Positions 23,599 through 32,578 of a DNA stretch of 64,000 nt are shown here, piece by piece; the stretch's first letter is position 1, and every line of letters starts with the position of its first letter. The stretch is from positions 62,001 through 126,000 of the forward strand of contig NZ_JAFKRH010000031.1 in assembly GCF_019038465.1 (NCBI RefSeq). The letters run 5' to 3'. The notes beneath the pieces were generated by a model. It saw only the letters and a list, made by a program, of their open reading frames with translations. It was not told where the DNA came from and ran no database searches. This DNA comes from Synechococcus sp. CCY 0621. Lineage in GTDB: Bacteria > Cyanobacteriota > Cyanobacteriia > PCC-6307 > Cyanobiaceae. The position numbers were made by a program, and so were the translations under genes.

Positions 23599-25769
23599 GA
23601 CCCCGGTGGGGCGGAGCGCACGATCTCCCCGAACAGTGAGGCCGCCAGGGCGCTGCTGGCGGCGGTGGGGCTGTTGTCATCGTTGCCCAGCCAGATGCCG
23701 ATCACCCACTGACGCCGGGGTGCATAGCCCACGAACAGCAGGTCCCGGCCGTCGTTGGTGGTGCCGGTTTTTCCCCAGCTGCCGGCGCCCACGTAGGCGG
23801 CGCTGCCGGTGCCGCCGCTGACCACCGCTTCGAGCAGCGTTCGCATCGCCTTGGCGGTGGCGGGGCTCATCACCCGGCGGCCGGGACTGCTCACCGTCCT
23901 GGAGCTGCCGGCGGAGGCTCGGCAATCGGCTCCGCCCGAGGTGCCGCAGGCCTCGGCATCGGTGAGCCGCCGGATCGTGGTGGGTGTCCGCCAGAGCCCA
24001 TCGGCGGCGACGGTGGCATAGGCGGCCGTGAGCTCCAGCAGGGTCACTTCGCTCTGGCCGAGGGCCAGGCCCGGCACCGGGGCCAGGGGACTGGTGAAGC
24101 CCAGATCCCGGCCCTTGCTGACGACGGCGTCGAGGCCATCTTTTCGGGCCAGGCGCAGGGCGGCGGTGTTGCTGCTGATCGCCAGGGCCTGGCGCAGGCT
24201 GAGGCTGCCGCCACAGCCGCTGCTGAAATGCTGGCCGCCCCAGTCCAGCGGTCCACAGCCGATCCGGTCTCCGGGCCGGGCGCCCCGCTCCAGGGCCACC
24301 ACGTAGGGGACGAGCTTGAAGGTGCTGCCGGGTTGGCGCAGGGCCATCGAGGCCCGGTTGAACTGGCTCTGCAGGTAGTCCCGGCCGCCGGCGATGGCGC
24401 GGATTCCCCCCGTGCGGCTGTCGATCACCACCACCGCCCCCTGGCTCACCCCCAGGGAGCGGCTGGCATCGATGCGCTGCCGCAGCACCAGTTCCACCCG
24501 CTCCTGCAGCAGCGGATCCAGGTGGGTGTCGATCAGGAAGTTGCCTTCGGCGGCCACCTCCTTGCCCACCAGGTTCTCCAGGTCGCGGCGCACCTGGTCG
24601 GTGTAGAAGGGGGCCCCGCGCTGCTGGGCTGATCGGCAGGCATCCGGCGCCAGCCGGATCGGTTGGCGCCGGGCCCGCCGGGCCTGATCGGCGCTGATCC
24701 GGTTGGAGGCGGCCATCTTGTCGAGCACCTGGTTGCGGGAGGCCAGGGCGGCCGAGGGATCGATGCAGGGGTCGTAGCCGTTCGGGGAGGGCAGCAGGCC
24801 CACCAGCAGGGCGGCCTCCTCGAGCTTCAGGGCCGCTGCCGGCCGGCCGAAGAAGCGCCGGGAGGCATCCTCGAAGCCCCAGACCGCGCCGAGATAGACC
24901 CGGTTGAGGTAGCTCAGCAGCAACTCCTGCTTGCTGAAGCGCGCCTCCAGCTGCAGGGCCACCAGCAGCTCGCGCCACTTGCGCCCCAGCGTCTCGCCCT
25001 GGCCCACCTGCTCCGGGTAGAGGCTGCGGGCCATCTGCTGGGTCAGGGTGCTGCCGCCTTCCAGCACCCGGCCGCCGAGCAGGTTGGTGAGCAGGGCGCG
25101 GGCGGTGCCGATCGGGTCCACGCCAGGATGCCACCAGAAGCGGTTGTCCTCACTGGCGAGCAGCGCATCGATCAACACGGCGGGATAGGCGCCCAGGTCG
25201 GGGAGTTCGCGGCGTTTGCGATCGGCCACCGACGCCACCGGGCGGTTGTTGCGGTCGTACAGGAGCAGCGGTCCCCGCACCGTCGCCAGGCTGCCGCTGG
25301 TGGGCACCTGCAGCAGGGACAGGGCCAGCAGCAGGCTGCCGGCGCCGGCCACGGCGACCGCGGCCCGCGCCCCCCAGCGCCCCTTCCAGGACCGGCGCAG
25401 CCCCCCCTCAGGTCCGAACAGCAGCGTCGGCAGGTCCTCCTGATCAGCGGGCCCGAAACGCACCTGATCCCCCTGGCGCAGCACCAGCTCCCGCACCCGC
25501 CGGCCCTGCCACCAGAGCCCGTTGGTGGAGCCGGCATCGCTCAGTAACCAGTGGCCGCCGTGGTTTTCCAGCAGGGCATGGTGGCGGCTCACGGCCGTGT
25601 GGTCGATGACGATGCTGTTGTCGGTGGCGCGGCCGATCCGGTAGAGGCTGCCGTGCAGCGGATGGCTCTGCTCCGGCAGGCCGGGCCTGAGCACCCGGAG
25701 TTGGGGACCGGCGGCGGGGGAGCGGGGCCGCAGCCGCCGCTCCAGCCCCTCAAGGATGGCGGTCGGCAT
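23595..25769 (-). CDS. FHA domain-containing class A penicillin-binding protein
   Basis: The protein has 724 residues. An FHA domain opens it (about 24-119), with YRIGRATDNSIVIDHTAVSRHH and SDAGSTNGLW-type phosphothreonine-binding motifs (quoted in part). A single membrane helix lies at 134-153. The glycosyltransferase domain has the catalytic Glu207 in ASEDNRFWWHPGVD and GGSTLTQQMAR. The transpeptidase has STFK, SSN and KTGTTND motifs. It polymerises and cross-links peptidoglycan in the periplasm. The cytoplasmic FHA suggests control by Ser/Thr phosphorylation. The start at 25769 overlaps lspA by 20 bases and removes 76 out-of-family residues. Confidence 0.9.
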   Translation of the reverse strand: MPTAILEGLERRLRPRSPAAGPQLRVLRPGLPEQSHPLHGSLYRIGRATDNSIVIDHTAVSRHHALLENHGGHWLLSDAGSTNGLWWQGRRVRELVLRQGDQVRFGPADQEDLPTLLFGPEGGLRRSWKGRWGARAAVAVAGAGSLLLALSLLQVPTSGSLATVRGPLLLYDRNNRPVASVADRKRRELPDLGAYPAVLIDALLASEDNRFWWHPGVDPIGTARALLTNLLGGRVLEGGSTLTQQMARSLYPEQVGQGETLGRKWRELLVALQLEARFSKQELLLSYLNRVYLGAVWGFEDASRRFFGRPAAALKLEEAALLVGLLPSPNGYDPCIDPSAALASRNQVLDKMAASNRISADQARRARRQPIRLAPDACRSAQQRGAPFYTDQVRRDLENLVGKEVAAEGNFLIDTHLDPLLQERVELVLRQRIDASRSLGVSQGAVVVIDSRTGGIRAIAGGRDYLQSQFNRASMALRQPGSTFKLVPYVVALERGARPGDRIGCGPLDWGGQHFSSGCGGSLSLRQALAISSNTAALRLARKDGLDAVVSKGRDLGFTSPLAPVPGLALGQSEVTLLELTAAYATVAADGLWRTPTTIRRLTDAEACGTSGGADCRASAGSSRTVSSPGRRVMSPATAKAMRTLLEAVVSGGTGSAAYVGAGSWGKTGTTNDGRDLLFVGYAPRRQWVIGIWLGNDDNSPTAASSALAASLFGEIVRSAPPGS

Positions 25770-26226
25770 GGGGTCGCAGCAGATCGATGAGGAAGCACGC
25801 CACGGCCAGGTTGATGGCCACGTCGGCGAGGTTGAAGATCGGGAAATGGATCGGGACGAACTCCAGAAAATCCACCACCGCGCCGTAGCGCCAGCGGTCG
25901 ATGCCGTTGCCCAGGGCGCCTCCGAGCAGCAGTCCCAGGGCCAGGCCGCTCCAGAGGCCGGCGGGAGGGCGCCAGAGGATCCAGACCAGCAGACCAAGGC
26001 TCACCAGGGCGCTCACCAGGCCCAGCTGGTTCGTCGCCCCGGTGAACAGGCTGAAGGCGGCCCCGGTGTTGCTGACCCGCTGCAGCTGGAGCAGGCCAGG
26101 CAGCAGCGGCCGGATGCTGCCGCTGGCGAGGTGGTCGAGGGCCCAGGCCTTGCTCACCTGATCCAGCAGCAGGGCAAGGGCCGCCAGCAGCACGATCCCC
26201 AGCCGCCGACGCAGCGGACGGGCCAT
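25750..26226 (-). CDS. lspA: Lipoprotein signal peptidase LspA
   Basis: The protein has 158 residues and four membrane helices. It cleaves signal peptides from prolipoproteins at the membrane. The aspartic catalytic pair is visible in GNGIDRWRYGAVVDF and FNLADVAIN. DQVSKAWAL and NTGAAFSLF are further family signatures. The start MARPLRRR was chosen because it overlaps the bioY stop by one codon (ATGA) and gives normal length; a longer frame would add 20 residues inside bioY. Confidence 0.95.
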   Translation of the reverse strand: MARPLRRRLGIVLLAALALLLDQVSKAWALDHLASGSIRPLLPGLLQLQRVSNTGAAFSLFTGATNQLGLVSALVSLGLLVWILWRPPAGLWSGLALGLLLGGALGNGIDRWRYGAVVDFLEFVPIHFPIFNLADVAINLAVACFLIDLLRPHADRHP

Positions 26227-26795
26227 CACGAGGGCACCAGCAGCAGCCGGCGCAGCAACCAGCCCAGAACGCCGGCGGCACAGCACAGCAGCAGCTGGGG
26301 CAGCAGGGCCAGGCTGTAGCCCACCACCAGGGTGAGGGTGTCACCCCCCCAGCGGCCGGCCAGGCTGCCCAGCAGTAGGTTGGTGAGGCCGCAGAGATGC
26401 AGCACCACCAGGCCGATGGCGGCGGCCCCGGCGAGGGTGAGCGGATCGTCCATGCCCGGCTGGCGCGCCAGCTTGCCGGTGATCCAGGCGGCCGGCAGGA
26501 AGCCGGCCAGGTAGCCGAAACCCGGATCCAGCAAGTAGCCGATCCCTCCACCTTCGTGGAATACCGGTAGCTGGAACAGACCGACGCTGAGATAGGCCAC
26601 GGCCGCCAGGGTCGCACTGCGGGGCCCGCAGACCAGGGCGGTCAGCAGCAGGGCCGGCACCTGCAGGGTGATGCCGAGGGGCCGCACGCCCCAGCCACCG
26701 GCCTCGTGGACGGGAAAGGCCGCCGGCACCAGACCGCCGACAAGGATGAGCAGGAGGCCGGCGATGGCTCCGCTCCAGGTGGCAAGGGCTCGCAA
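26226..26795 (-). CDS. bioY: Biotin transporter substrate-binding subunit BioY
   Basis: The protein has 189 residues and six hydrophobic helices. GITLQVPALLLTALVCGPRSATLAAVAYLSVG and GGIGYLLDPGFGYLAGFLPAAWI (read in pieces) are BioY signatures. BioY is the S component of an ECF transporter for biotin. No ecfA/ecfT genes are nearby. A TTG at 26795 was chosen as start because it gives normal length and avoids overlapping the divergent sipA; the frame stays open upstream to an ATG at 26897. It heads the chain bioY-lspA-PBP-GTPase. Confidence 0.88.
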   Translation of the reverse strand: MRALATWSGAIAGLLLILVGGLVPAAFPVHEAGGWGVRPLGITLQVPALLLTALVCGPRSATLAAVAYLSVGLFQLPVFHEGGGIGYLLDPGFGYLAGFLPAAWITGKLARQPGMDDPLTLAGAAAIGLVVLHLCGLTNLLLGSLAGRWGGDTLTLVVGYSLALLPQLLLCCAAGVLGWLLRRLLLVPS

Positions 26796-26877
26796 TGAAC
26801 CGTCCGTGGCTGGCGCCCATCCTGCTCCAGCTAGGTTCGGCTGAGAAGGGCCCCCAGCCCGCTGAAGCGCCGTACCG

Positions 26878-27159
26878 ATGCCGGATCTCACCCCCACCGA
26901 TCCTGCGCCAGGGGAGGGTCTGCCGCTGGAGGCACCGGTGGTGATCCATCTGGGCGATGCCGTGCGGCTGCGCCAGCCCCTGCGCTACCTCAAGACCGCA
27001 GACCCGATGCCGATGCTGCGTCCCCCGGATCTGGTGGATCCGGGGGAAGTGGGCCGGGTCGTTGAAATCCGGGCGCTGGAACTGAGGGCCATCCGTTTCC
27101 GTCGGGGCACCTTTCTGATCAACCTCTCCGATCTGGAGCCGGCCTCGACGGACGGCTGA
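26878..27159 (+). CDS. sipA: SipA-like regulatory protein (DUF3148)
   Basis: The protein has 93 residues. After a 20-residue proline-rich start it shows VIHLGDAVRLRQPLRYLKTADPMPMLRPPDL and RGTFLINLSDLE (quoted in part), the pattern of the SH3-like SipA/DUF3148 family. In Synechococcus elongatus SipA binds the sensor kinase NblS and tunes high-light and nutrient-stress responses. That role is transferred by family only. The last 41 bases overlap the converging M16 gene. Confidence 0.82.
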   Translation: MPDLTPTDPAPGEGLPLEAPVVIHLGDAVRLRQPLRYLKTADPMPMLRPPDLVDPGEVGRVVEIRALELRAIRFRRGTFLINLSDLEPASTDG

Positions 27160-28444
27160 GTGCATGCTTCAGCCAGGCCTGGTGCGCCTGCTCCAGGGCC
27201 GGGGCTGGCCCCACCAGGCTCAGGCTGGGGGCGACCAGCCAGCGGCGGGCCGCCGCCCGCAGATCCTCGGGGCTGATCCCGGGTGCCCGCTCCATCACCT
27301 GGCGCACATGGTCGGAGGGCAGGCCATGGCTGAGCACAAGGGCCTGGCGTTCAGCGATCTGGGAGCAGGTCTGGCGCCCCATGGCGTCCTGCCCCTGGAA
27401 CTTGGCCAGGGCCAGCAGCCGTGAGCCCTCGTCCAGGAGCTCCTCCAGGAGCCGCTGCCACTCCTCCAGCAGGCAGGTGGTGGCCTCGGCCACCCGCTCC
27501 GCCGACGTGGACAGGTGCATCACAAAGGGCGGAGCGCCGCGATAGGCCGGCAGGTGAACACCGACGTCGTAGGCCAGACCACGCTCCTCCCGCATGGTGA
27601 TGAACAGTCGGCTGGACATGCCGAGGCCCAGGTGCGCCTGCAGCAACCGCAGGGCCAGGGCATCGGGATGGGCCAGGGGAACGGTCGCGGCCCCCAGCAT
27701 CAGCACCACCTGTTCGGTGTCCTGCACCTGCTGGCCAAAGTGGCCCGTTGCCCGTGGTGGACCGGCGAACGCCTGCGGCCGGGGGGCGTGGGTGTTCCAG
27801 GGGGACGCCGCCAGTTCCCGCTCCAAAGCCGCCTCCAGGGCATAAGGGGCGTCGCCACAGAGCACCAGCACGGCCCCGTCAGCCCCGAGGCCATCCACCA
27901 GAGGGCGCAGGTCCTCCGGTCCGAGACCGGCCAGCTCGGCCTCGATTCCGAGGGGGTCATGGCCGTAGGGGCCGTCGCCGTAGAGCAGGCGGCGCAACTG
28001 GTCGTGGGCCAGCTGGAAGGGGTCCTCCTTCTGGCGCTGCAGCATCTGCAGGTTGAGCTGCCGTTCGATCGCCACCTGCTCGGGCTCCAGCCGCGGCCGC
28101 CGCGCCATCGCCAGCAGCAGGGGCACCAGGGTGGGGGCGTCGTCGGCGGCACATTTCAGGGCCAGCACCAGACCGTCCTCATGGGCCTCCACCCGCAGGG
28201 CGGCGCCGGCCCCCTCGACGCAATCGGCCAGGGCCTCGGCATCCAGCTCGCCGCAGCCCCGGGTCATGCTGCCGGCCAGCAGCTGGTGGGCCCCCCGGCC
28301 TCCGGCCGGGTCCCGGCCGCTGCCGCCTGGAATGGCCAGTCGCGCCGCCAGGATCGCCGGCCCTGGCCGATGCAGGATCCTCAGGGGCAGGCCGCCGTCC
28401 AGGGTGCGGTGGTCCTCGGCGCTGGCAGGCGTAGCGAGGCTCAT
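27119..28444 (-). CDS. M16 peptidase family protein, non-catalytic partner
   Basis: The protein has 441 residues and the fold of M16B processing peptidases. The zinc motif HxxEH is replaced by HQLLA (around residue 52), so it should not bind zinc. It keeps the C-terminal R/Y segment in SSRLFITMREERGLAYDVG, which M16B partners use to contribute to substrate binding. It forms the second half of a two-gene operon with the catalytic subunit, overlapping its stop by four bases. The start at 28444 was chosen for that overlap. Confidence 0.87.
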   Translation of the reverse strand: MSLATPASAEDHRTLDGGLPLRILHRPGPAILAARLAIPGGSGRDPAGGRGAHQLLAGSMTRGCGELDAEALADCVEGAGAALRVEAHEDGLVLALKCAADDAPTLVPLLLAMARRPRLEPEQVAIERQLNLQMLQRQKEDPFQLAHDQLRRLLYGDGPYGHDPLGIEAELAGLGPEDLRPLVDGLGADGAVLVLCGDAPYALEAALERELAASPWNTHAPRPQAFAGPPRATGHFGQQVQDTEQVVLMLGAATVPLAHPDALALRLLQAHLGLGMSSRLFITMREERGLAYDVGVHLPAYRGAPPFVMHLSTSAERVAEATTCLLEEWQRLLEELLDEGSRLLALAKFQGQDAMGRQTCSQIAERQALVLSHGLPSDHVRQVMERAPGISPEDLRAAARRWLVAPSLSLVGPAPALEQAHQAWLKHALSRPSRPAPDRRG

Positions 28445-29715
28445 GCCGGCACCGCCTCGAGCAGGCAGGCCCGGGCCGGATCCAGCAGGTCCAGCATCTG
28501 CTCCTGGAGCCGGTCTGGCGACCATCGGTCCAGCAGTGCCAGGGGGTGGTCGAGGGGCTGGCGCCGTCCCCAGAGGCGGCTGCTGCCGATCAGGCCCGCC
28601 ACGCCGCCAGGGGATTCCAGGGAAAAGCGATAGCCGTTGGCCACCAGGCGGCGGGCCCGCCACCATTCCTGTTCGCCGAGGCTCTCCTGGCGCAGCTCCT
28701 GCCACACCTGGGTGATGGCCTCCCGCACGGCCGCCAAATCCTCCTCGTCGCAGACCGCCTCCAGCAGGGCGAAGCTGCCGCCCTCCATGGCGTGCAGGTC
28801 CAGGTCGATGCTCTCGACGATCTGCAGCTGCTCCCGCAGGCGGTCAACCAGACGGCTGCGGCGTCCCTCCGCCAGCACGGTGGTGGCCAGATCCGCCCCC
28901 GCCAGTCCTTCCACATCGCTGGCGGCCGGCAGCCACCAGAGCATCAGCAGCCGGGCGGCCTCCAGTCGCGGCAGGGCCAGTCGGTGCACCCCCGGGGTGA
29001 CATGAAGCGTTGCCGGGGCCATGGCCGCGCTGGTGGCCGGCAGGCCCGCGAGGGGGCCTGCCGCAGCACGCGCCAGCAGATCGCCATCCGCCACGGCGCC
29101 GCTGAGGGCCAGGACGCAACGGCCGGCGGCGTACTGGCGCTGATGAAAGGCGGCCATGGCGGCCGGGTCGTGGGCCACCAGCGCCTCGCGCCGACCGAGG
29201 ATCGGCAGGCCGTAGGGGTGATTGGGGCAGGCCAGGGAGAGCAGGCGCTGCAGGGCCACCTCCTCGGGCTGATCCTCGCTCTGGGCCAGTTCCTCCAGCA
29301 CCACCTGCCGCTCCATGGCGAAGCTGTCCGGATCGAGGCGGGGCTGCAGCACCAGATCCATCAGCAGATCCATGGCTTCAGCGGCCCCCTCCGGCGGCAT
29401 CAGAGCGTGGAAGTGGACATCGTCGAAGCCGGTGGCGGCATTGCTGCTGCCGCCCAGAGCCTCGATGCGGCGATCAAATTCGCCGGCCGCCAGCCCGTCA
29501 CTGCCCTTGAACACCATGTGCTCGAGGAAATGGGCCATGCCGCTTTCCGCCGGGTCTTCGAAGGCGCTGCCGGCCCGGCACCAGAAGTCGATGCAGACCA
29601 GGGGGGCGTCCTTCAGATCGAGCTGCACCAGTTCGACGCCATTGGCGAGGGTGTGGCTGACGGGGTCAGCCAGCCCAGGCAGCAAGGACCCGCAACAACC
29701 CAGGGACACACTCAC
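28441..29715 (-). CDS. M16 family zinc peptidase, catalytic subunit
   Basis: The protein has about 424 residues. It has the inverted zinc motif HFLEH in SGMAHFLEHMVFKGS. The downstream third ligand lies in the MERQVVLEELAQSED region. ALGGSSNAATGFDDVHFHA matches the substrate-site strand. Together with the overlapping non-catalytic gene it should form an M16B heterodimer that degrades small or unfolded peptides. GTG codons at 29715 and 29709 are the likely starts; the frame stays open to 29967, but that would cover the divergent pcyA start. Confidence 0.9.
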   Translation of the reverse strand: MSVSLGCCGSLLPGLADPVSHTLANGVELVQLDLKDAPLVCIDFWCRAGSAFEDPAESGMAHFLEHMVFKGSDGLAAGEFDRRIEALGGSSNAATGFDDVHFHALMPPEGAAEAMDLLMDLVLQPRLDPDSFAMERQVVLEELAQSEDQPEEVALQRLLSLACPNHPYGLPILGRREALVAHDPAAMAAFHQRQYAAGRCVLALSGAVADGDLLARAAAGPLAGLPATSAAMAPATLHVTPGVHRLALPRLEAARLLMLWWLPAASDVEGLAGADLATTVLAEGRRSRLVDRLREQLQIVESIDLDLHAMEGGSFALLEAVCDEEDLAAVREAITQVWQELRQESLGEQEWWRARRLVANGYRFSLESPGGVAGLIGSSRLWGRRQPLDHPLALLDRWSPDRLQEQMLDLLDPARACLLEAVPA

Positions 29716-29757
29716 GGACGCATGGCAGGATCCGCATTCTGCTGTCACGACGTGTCC

Positions 29758-30510
29758 ATGGGTGAGGTCGCTGCGGCCGGAGTTGGTGGTACCCACCCGC
29801 TGGTGGATGGCCTGGCGGAGCGGATCCGGCTCTGTCGCAACACGCTGCCGGATCTGGCGCCGTTGGCGATCGATCCCGAGCTCGAGGCCATCAGCGGCAG
29901 CCTGGACGGGGATGCCCTGTTCATCCGCAACGAGGTGCACCGCTGCCGCGGCATGCGCAAGCTGCATCTGGAGACGGCCCGGCTAGGCGCCGGACTGCAG
30001 ATCCTCCACTGTGTTTTCTTTCCTGATCCCCGCCACGATCTGCCGGTGTTCGGCGCCGACATCGTGGCCGGCAAGGCCGGGGTAAGCGCCGCCATCGTTG
30101 ACCTCTCGCCGGTCGGGGAGGCGTTACCGGCGACGATCGCCGCGGCCCTGGCCGCCCGCCCCCGTCCAGGCTTCGAGCAGGTGAGGGAGCTGCCGCCCTG
30201 GGGCTCGATCTTCTCGCCGCATGTGCTGTTCGTAAGGCCGGTGTCGGAGGCGGAGGAGCAGGGGTTCGTCGAGGAGGTCGCCGCGTTCCTCGGGGTGCTC
30301 GCCGAAGCCGCCAGAATCAGCCCTTCCCAAGCCCATGACCACCCAGCTACCGTTGCGCGATGGCAAGCGCAGTTAAGGTATTGCAAGCAACAGAAACAAA
30401 ACGACAAGACCCGCAGGGTCCTGGAGAAGGCCTTCACCCCCCAGTGGGCGGATCGCTACATCGAAGACCTGCTCTTCGACGACCCACCGGCCCCTGGCGC
30501 AACACCCTGA
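29758..30510 (+). CDS. pcyA: Phycocyanobilin:ferredoxin oxidoreductase PcyA
   Basis: The protein has 250 residues. It reduces biliverdin IXalpha with four electrons from ferredoxin to phycocyanobilin, the chromophore of the allophycocyanin encoded at 18147. The catalytic residues are present: Glu72 in LHLETARLG, His84 in QILHCVFFPD and Asp101 in FGADIV, matching Glu76, His88 and Asp105 of Synechocystis. The C-terminus has the family's NDKTRRVLEKAF and WADRYIEDLLFD. The end overlaps the frame of the downstream HlyD-like gene by at least 67 bases. Confidence 0.95.
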   Translation: MGEVAAAGVGGTHPLVDGLAERIRLCRNTLPDLAPLAIDPELEAISGSLDGDALFIRNEVHRCRGMRKLHLETARLGAGLQILHCVFFPDPRHDLPVFGADIVAGKAGVSAAIVDLSPVGEALPATIAAALAARPRPGFEQVRELPPWGSIFSPHVLFVRPVSEAEEQGFVEEVAAFLGVLAEAARISPSQAHDHPATVARWQAQLRYCKQQKQNDKTRRVLEKAFTPQWADRYIEDLLFDDPPAPGATP

Positions 30511-31391
30511 TCGTCGCCGGTTTGTTGGCCGCTGTGGCACTCACTGTCACAGGTGTCCGCAGAATGCTCTCAGCCAAGCCGGTAGCTGCCCCTCTAGTCA
30601 CGCGTGCACCCGCCCCGATCAAGGCGGTGGCAGCTCTTGGGCGCCTCGACCCTGCCGGAGACATTCGTGTCCTGGCAGCCCCGATCACTGGCATCGGCGG
30701 CAGCCCCCGCATCACCCAGCTCTTGGTGGGGGAGGGTGACAAGGTGAGTTCCGGCCAGCTGTTGGCACTCTTCGACAACCAGCCCGTTCAGAAGGCCGAG
30801 CTCAACCTGATCCGTACACGCATCACCAACCTCATTCGCCGCCTCAGCATTCAGCAACGGGATCTGGACCGTTACAGGCGTCTCGCCAGTGACGGGGCCT
30901 ATTCAGCAGCGGATCTTGATGTGCTTGAACAGCGAACTCTCGAGCTGCAGGGGCAGCTGCTGGAGGCAAAGGCGGCGCTGCTCAAGGCGAGCACCGACCT
31001 GGTCAACACCGAGTTGCGTGCCCCCATGGACGGCACCGTGCTGCGCATTCAGTCCCGTGTCGGCGAACGCCCTGGCGATAAGGGAATCCTTGAGCTGGGT
31101 GCGAGTGACCGGATGGAAGCTCTCCTCGAGGTCTACGAGAGCGACATCGATCGGGTGCGTCTTGGCCAGGCTGTGAACCTCACCAGTGAAAACGGTGGTT
31201 TCAGCGGCACCCTCAAGGGCACGGTCAGCCGCATCAGTCCTCAGGTGCGCCAGAGATCAGTGCTTTCCACCGACCCCACCGGAGATGCTGATGCCAGGAT
31301 CGTGGAAATTCGCGTGCGGCTTGACGCCAACGATGCGGCCAGAGTCAGTGATCTCACGGGCCTGAAGGTGATTGCCCGGCTGGTCCCCTGA
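30444..31391 (+). CDS. devB: HlyD/DevB-type membrane fusion protein of an ABC exporter
   Basis: The protein has about 315 residues from a GTG at 30444; the frame is open from an ATG at 30360. One N-terminal membrane helix (NTLIVAGLLAAVALTVTGV) precedes a hairpin of lipoyl-like and coiled-coil segments. These contain ITQLLVGEGDKVSSGQLLALFDN and the long helix with RRLSIQQRDLDRYRRL. LRAPMDGTVLRIQ closes the lipoyl half. It links the DevCA inner-membrane pump to an outer-membrane channel. DevBCA of Anabaena exports heterocyst glycolipids; the substrate here is unknown. The helix is encoded partly inside pcyA, so the true start must lie in the overlap. Confidence 0.82.
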   Translation: MGGSLHRRPALRRPTGPWRNTLIVAGLLAAVALTVTGVRRMLSAKPVAAPLVTRAPAPIKAVAALGRLDPAGDIRVLAAPITGIGGSPRITQLLVGEGDKVSSGQLLALFDNQPVQKAELNLIRTRITNLIRRLSIQQRDLDRYRRLASDGAYSAADLDVLEQRTLELQGQLLEAKAALLKASTDLVNTELRAPMDGTVLRIQSRVGERPGDKGILELGASDRMEALLEVYESDIDRVRLGQAVNLTSENGGFSGTLKGTVSRISPQVRQRSVLSTDPTGDADARIVEIRVRLDANDAARVSDLTGLKVIARLVP

Positions 31392-31403
31392 AATCCACGC
31401 CAA

Positions 31404-32573
31404 GTGATGCATTTCTGGCAAGCTCGAAAAATTCCCCTGGCGTGGTTGCTTCTGACCCGTCAGCCGATGCGGCTGGCGGTTGCCTTGGCAGGCATCGGCT
31501 TTGCAGGTCTGCTCATGTTCATCCAGCTGGGTTTCCGCGACGCGCTCTTTGACTCCAGCGTCACGATCCACAAGCTGTTTGACGCTGATCTGGTGCTCCT
31601 GAGTCCACGCACGACCAGTTCCATCCGAATGGCCAGTTTCCCCCGACGCAGGCTCATCCAGACCATGGCTGATCCTGATGTTGCGGAAATTGCCCCTGTG
31701 CATTGGGATTTTCTGCTCTGGAGAAACCCTGAAAACTTCAGTAATCGCCCCATCCTCGCCCTCGGATACGAACCCACGGATACCGTGTTTCTTGATCCAG
31801 CGGTCACGGAACAGTCCAGCCTGCTGTCCCAGAAGGGTCGCGTCATTTTCGATGAACTTTCCCGCGATGAATTCGGTCCCATACCCGAATGGTTTCGCCA
31901 GGGACGCACCGTCGAGACAGAAGCAGCTGGCAAAAAGCTTCGCGTGGCTGGTCTCTTCACCGCAGGCCCTTCCTTCGGAGCCGACGGAACGCTTCTCACC
32001 AGCACCGAAACGTTTCTCAGTCTGCTGCCCAACAACCCTCAGGGCGCTATTGAACTTGGGCTGATCCGTCTGAGACCGGGAGCAGACCTCCTGCAAGTGA
32101 AAAAGAGCCTCGGACGCCTTCTACCTGATGATGTAAAGGTTTTCACCATGCAGGACTTTGTAGATCTGGAGATGAACTACTGGAAAAACAGCACAGCCAT
32201 CGGATTTATATTTGCACTTGGTGCTGCCATGGGTTTTGTTGTCGGCTGTGTCATTGTTTATCAGATTCTCTACTCCGACGTCAGTGACCACTTGCCTGAG
32301 TACGCCACCCTCATGGCGATGGGATACAAGCTGTTTACTCTGCTCGGTGTTGTCGCCCGAGAAGGCTTCTTGTTGGCGCTCATTGGTTATGTTCCTGCCT
32401 ATGGGATTAGTCAGCTTTTATACATCTTCATACAGTCAGCCACAAAACTTCCCGTCATGATGGTTTTCGACAGAGCGGTGCTTGTGTTTGCCATGATCCT
32501 CGTGATGTGCATGGGCTCGGCAGCCTTGGCCATGCGCCGTCTCGGCGACGCCGACCCGGCCGAAATCTTCTGA
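31404..32573 (+). CDS. devC: DevC-type ABC transporter permease
   Basis: The protein has 389 residues. It has an N-terminal helix (MRLAVALAGIGFAGLLMFIQLGFRDALF, quoted in part) and a large extracytoplasmic MacB-like domain (about 45-250). Three C-terminal helices follow, with YATLMAMGYK, the FtsX/DevC coupling segment. Codons are noticeably more AT-rich than in flanking genes (for example runs of ttt, att and aaa), unlike the high-GC devA that follows. GTG at 31404 and ATG at 31407 are both possible starts. The unit is devB-devC-devA. Confidence 0.88.
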   Translation: MMHFWQARKIPLAWLLLTRQPMRLAVALAGIGFAGLLMFIQLGFRDALFDSSVTIHKLFDADLVLLSPRTTSSIRMASFPRRRLIQTMADPDVAEIAPVHWDFLLWRNPENFSNRPILALGYEPTDTVFLDPAVTEQSSLLSQKGRVIFDELSRDEFGPIPEWFRQGRTVETEAAGKKLRVAGLFTAGPSFGADGTLLTSTETFLSLLPNNPQGAIELGLIRLRPGADLLQVKKSLGRLLPDDVKVFTMQDFVDLEMNYWKNSTAIGFIFALGAAMGFVVGCVIVYQILYSDVSDHLPEYATLMAMGYKLFTLLGVVAREGFLLALIGYVPAYGISQLLYIFIQSATKLPVMMVFDRAVLVFAMILVMCMGSAALAMRRLGDADPAEIF

Positions 32574-32578
32574 AGCCC

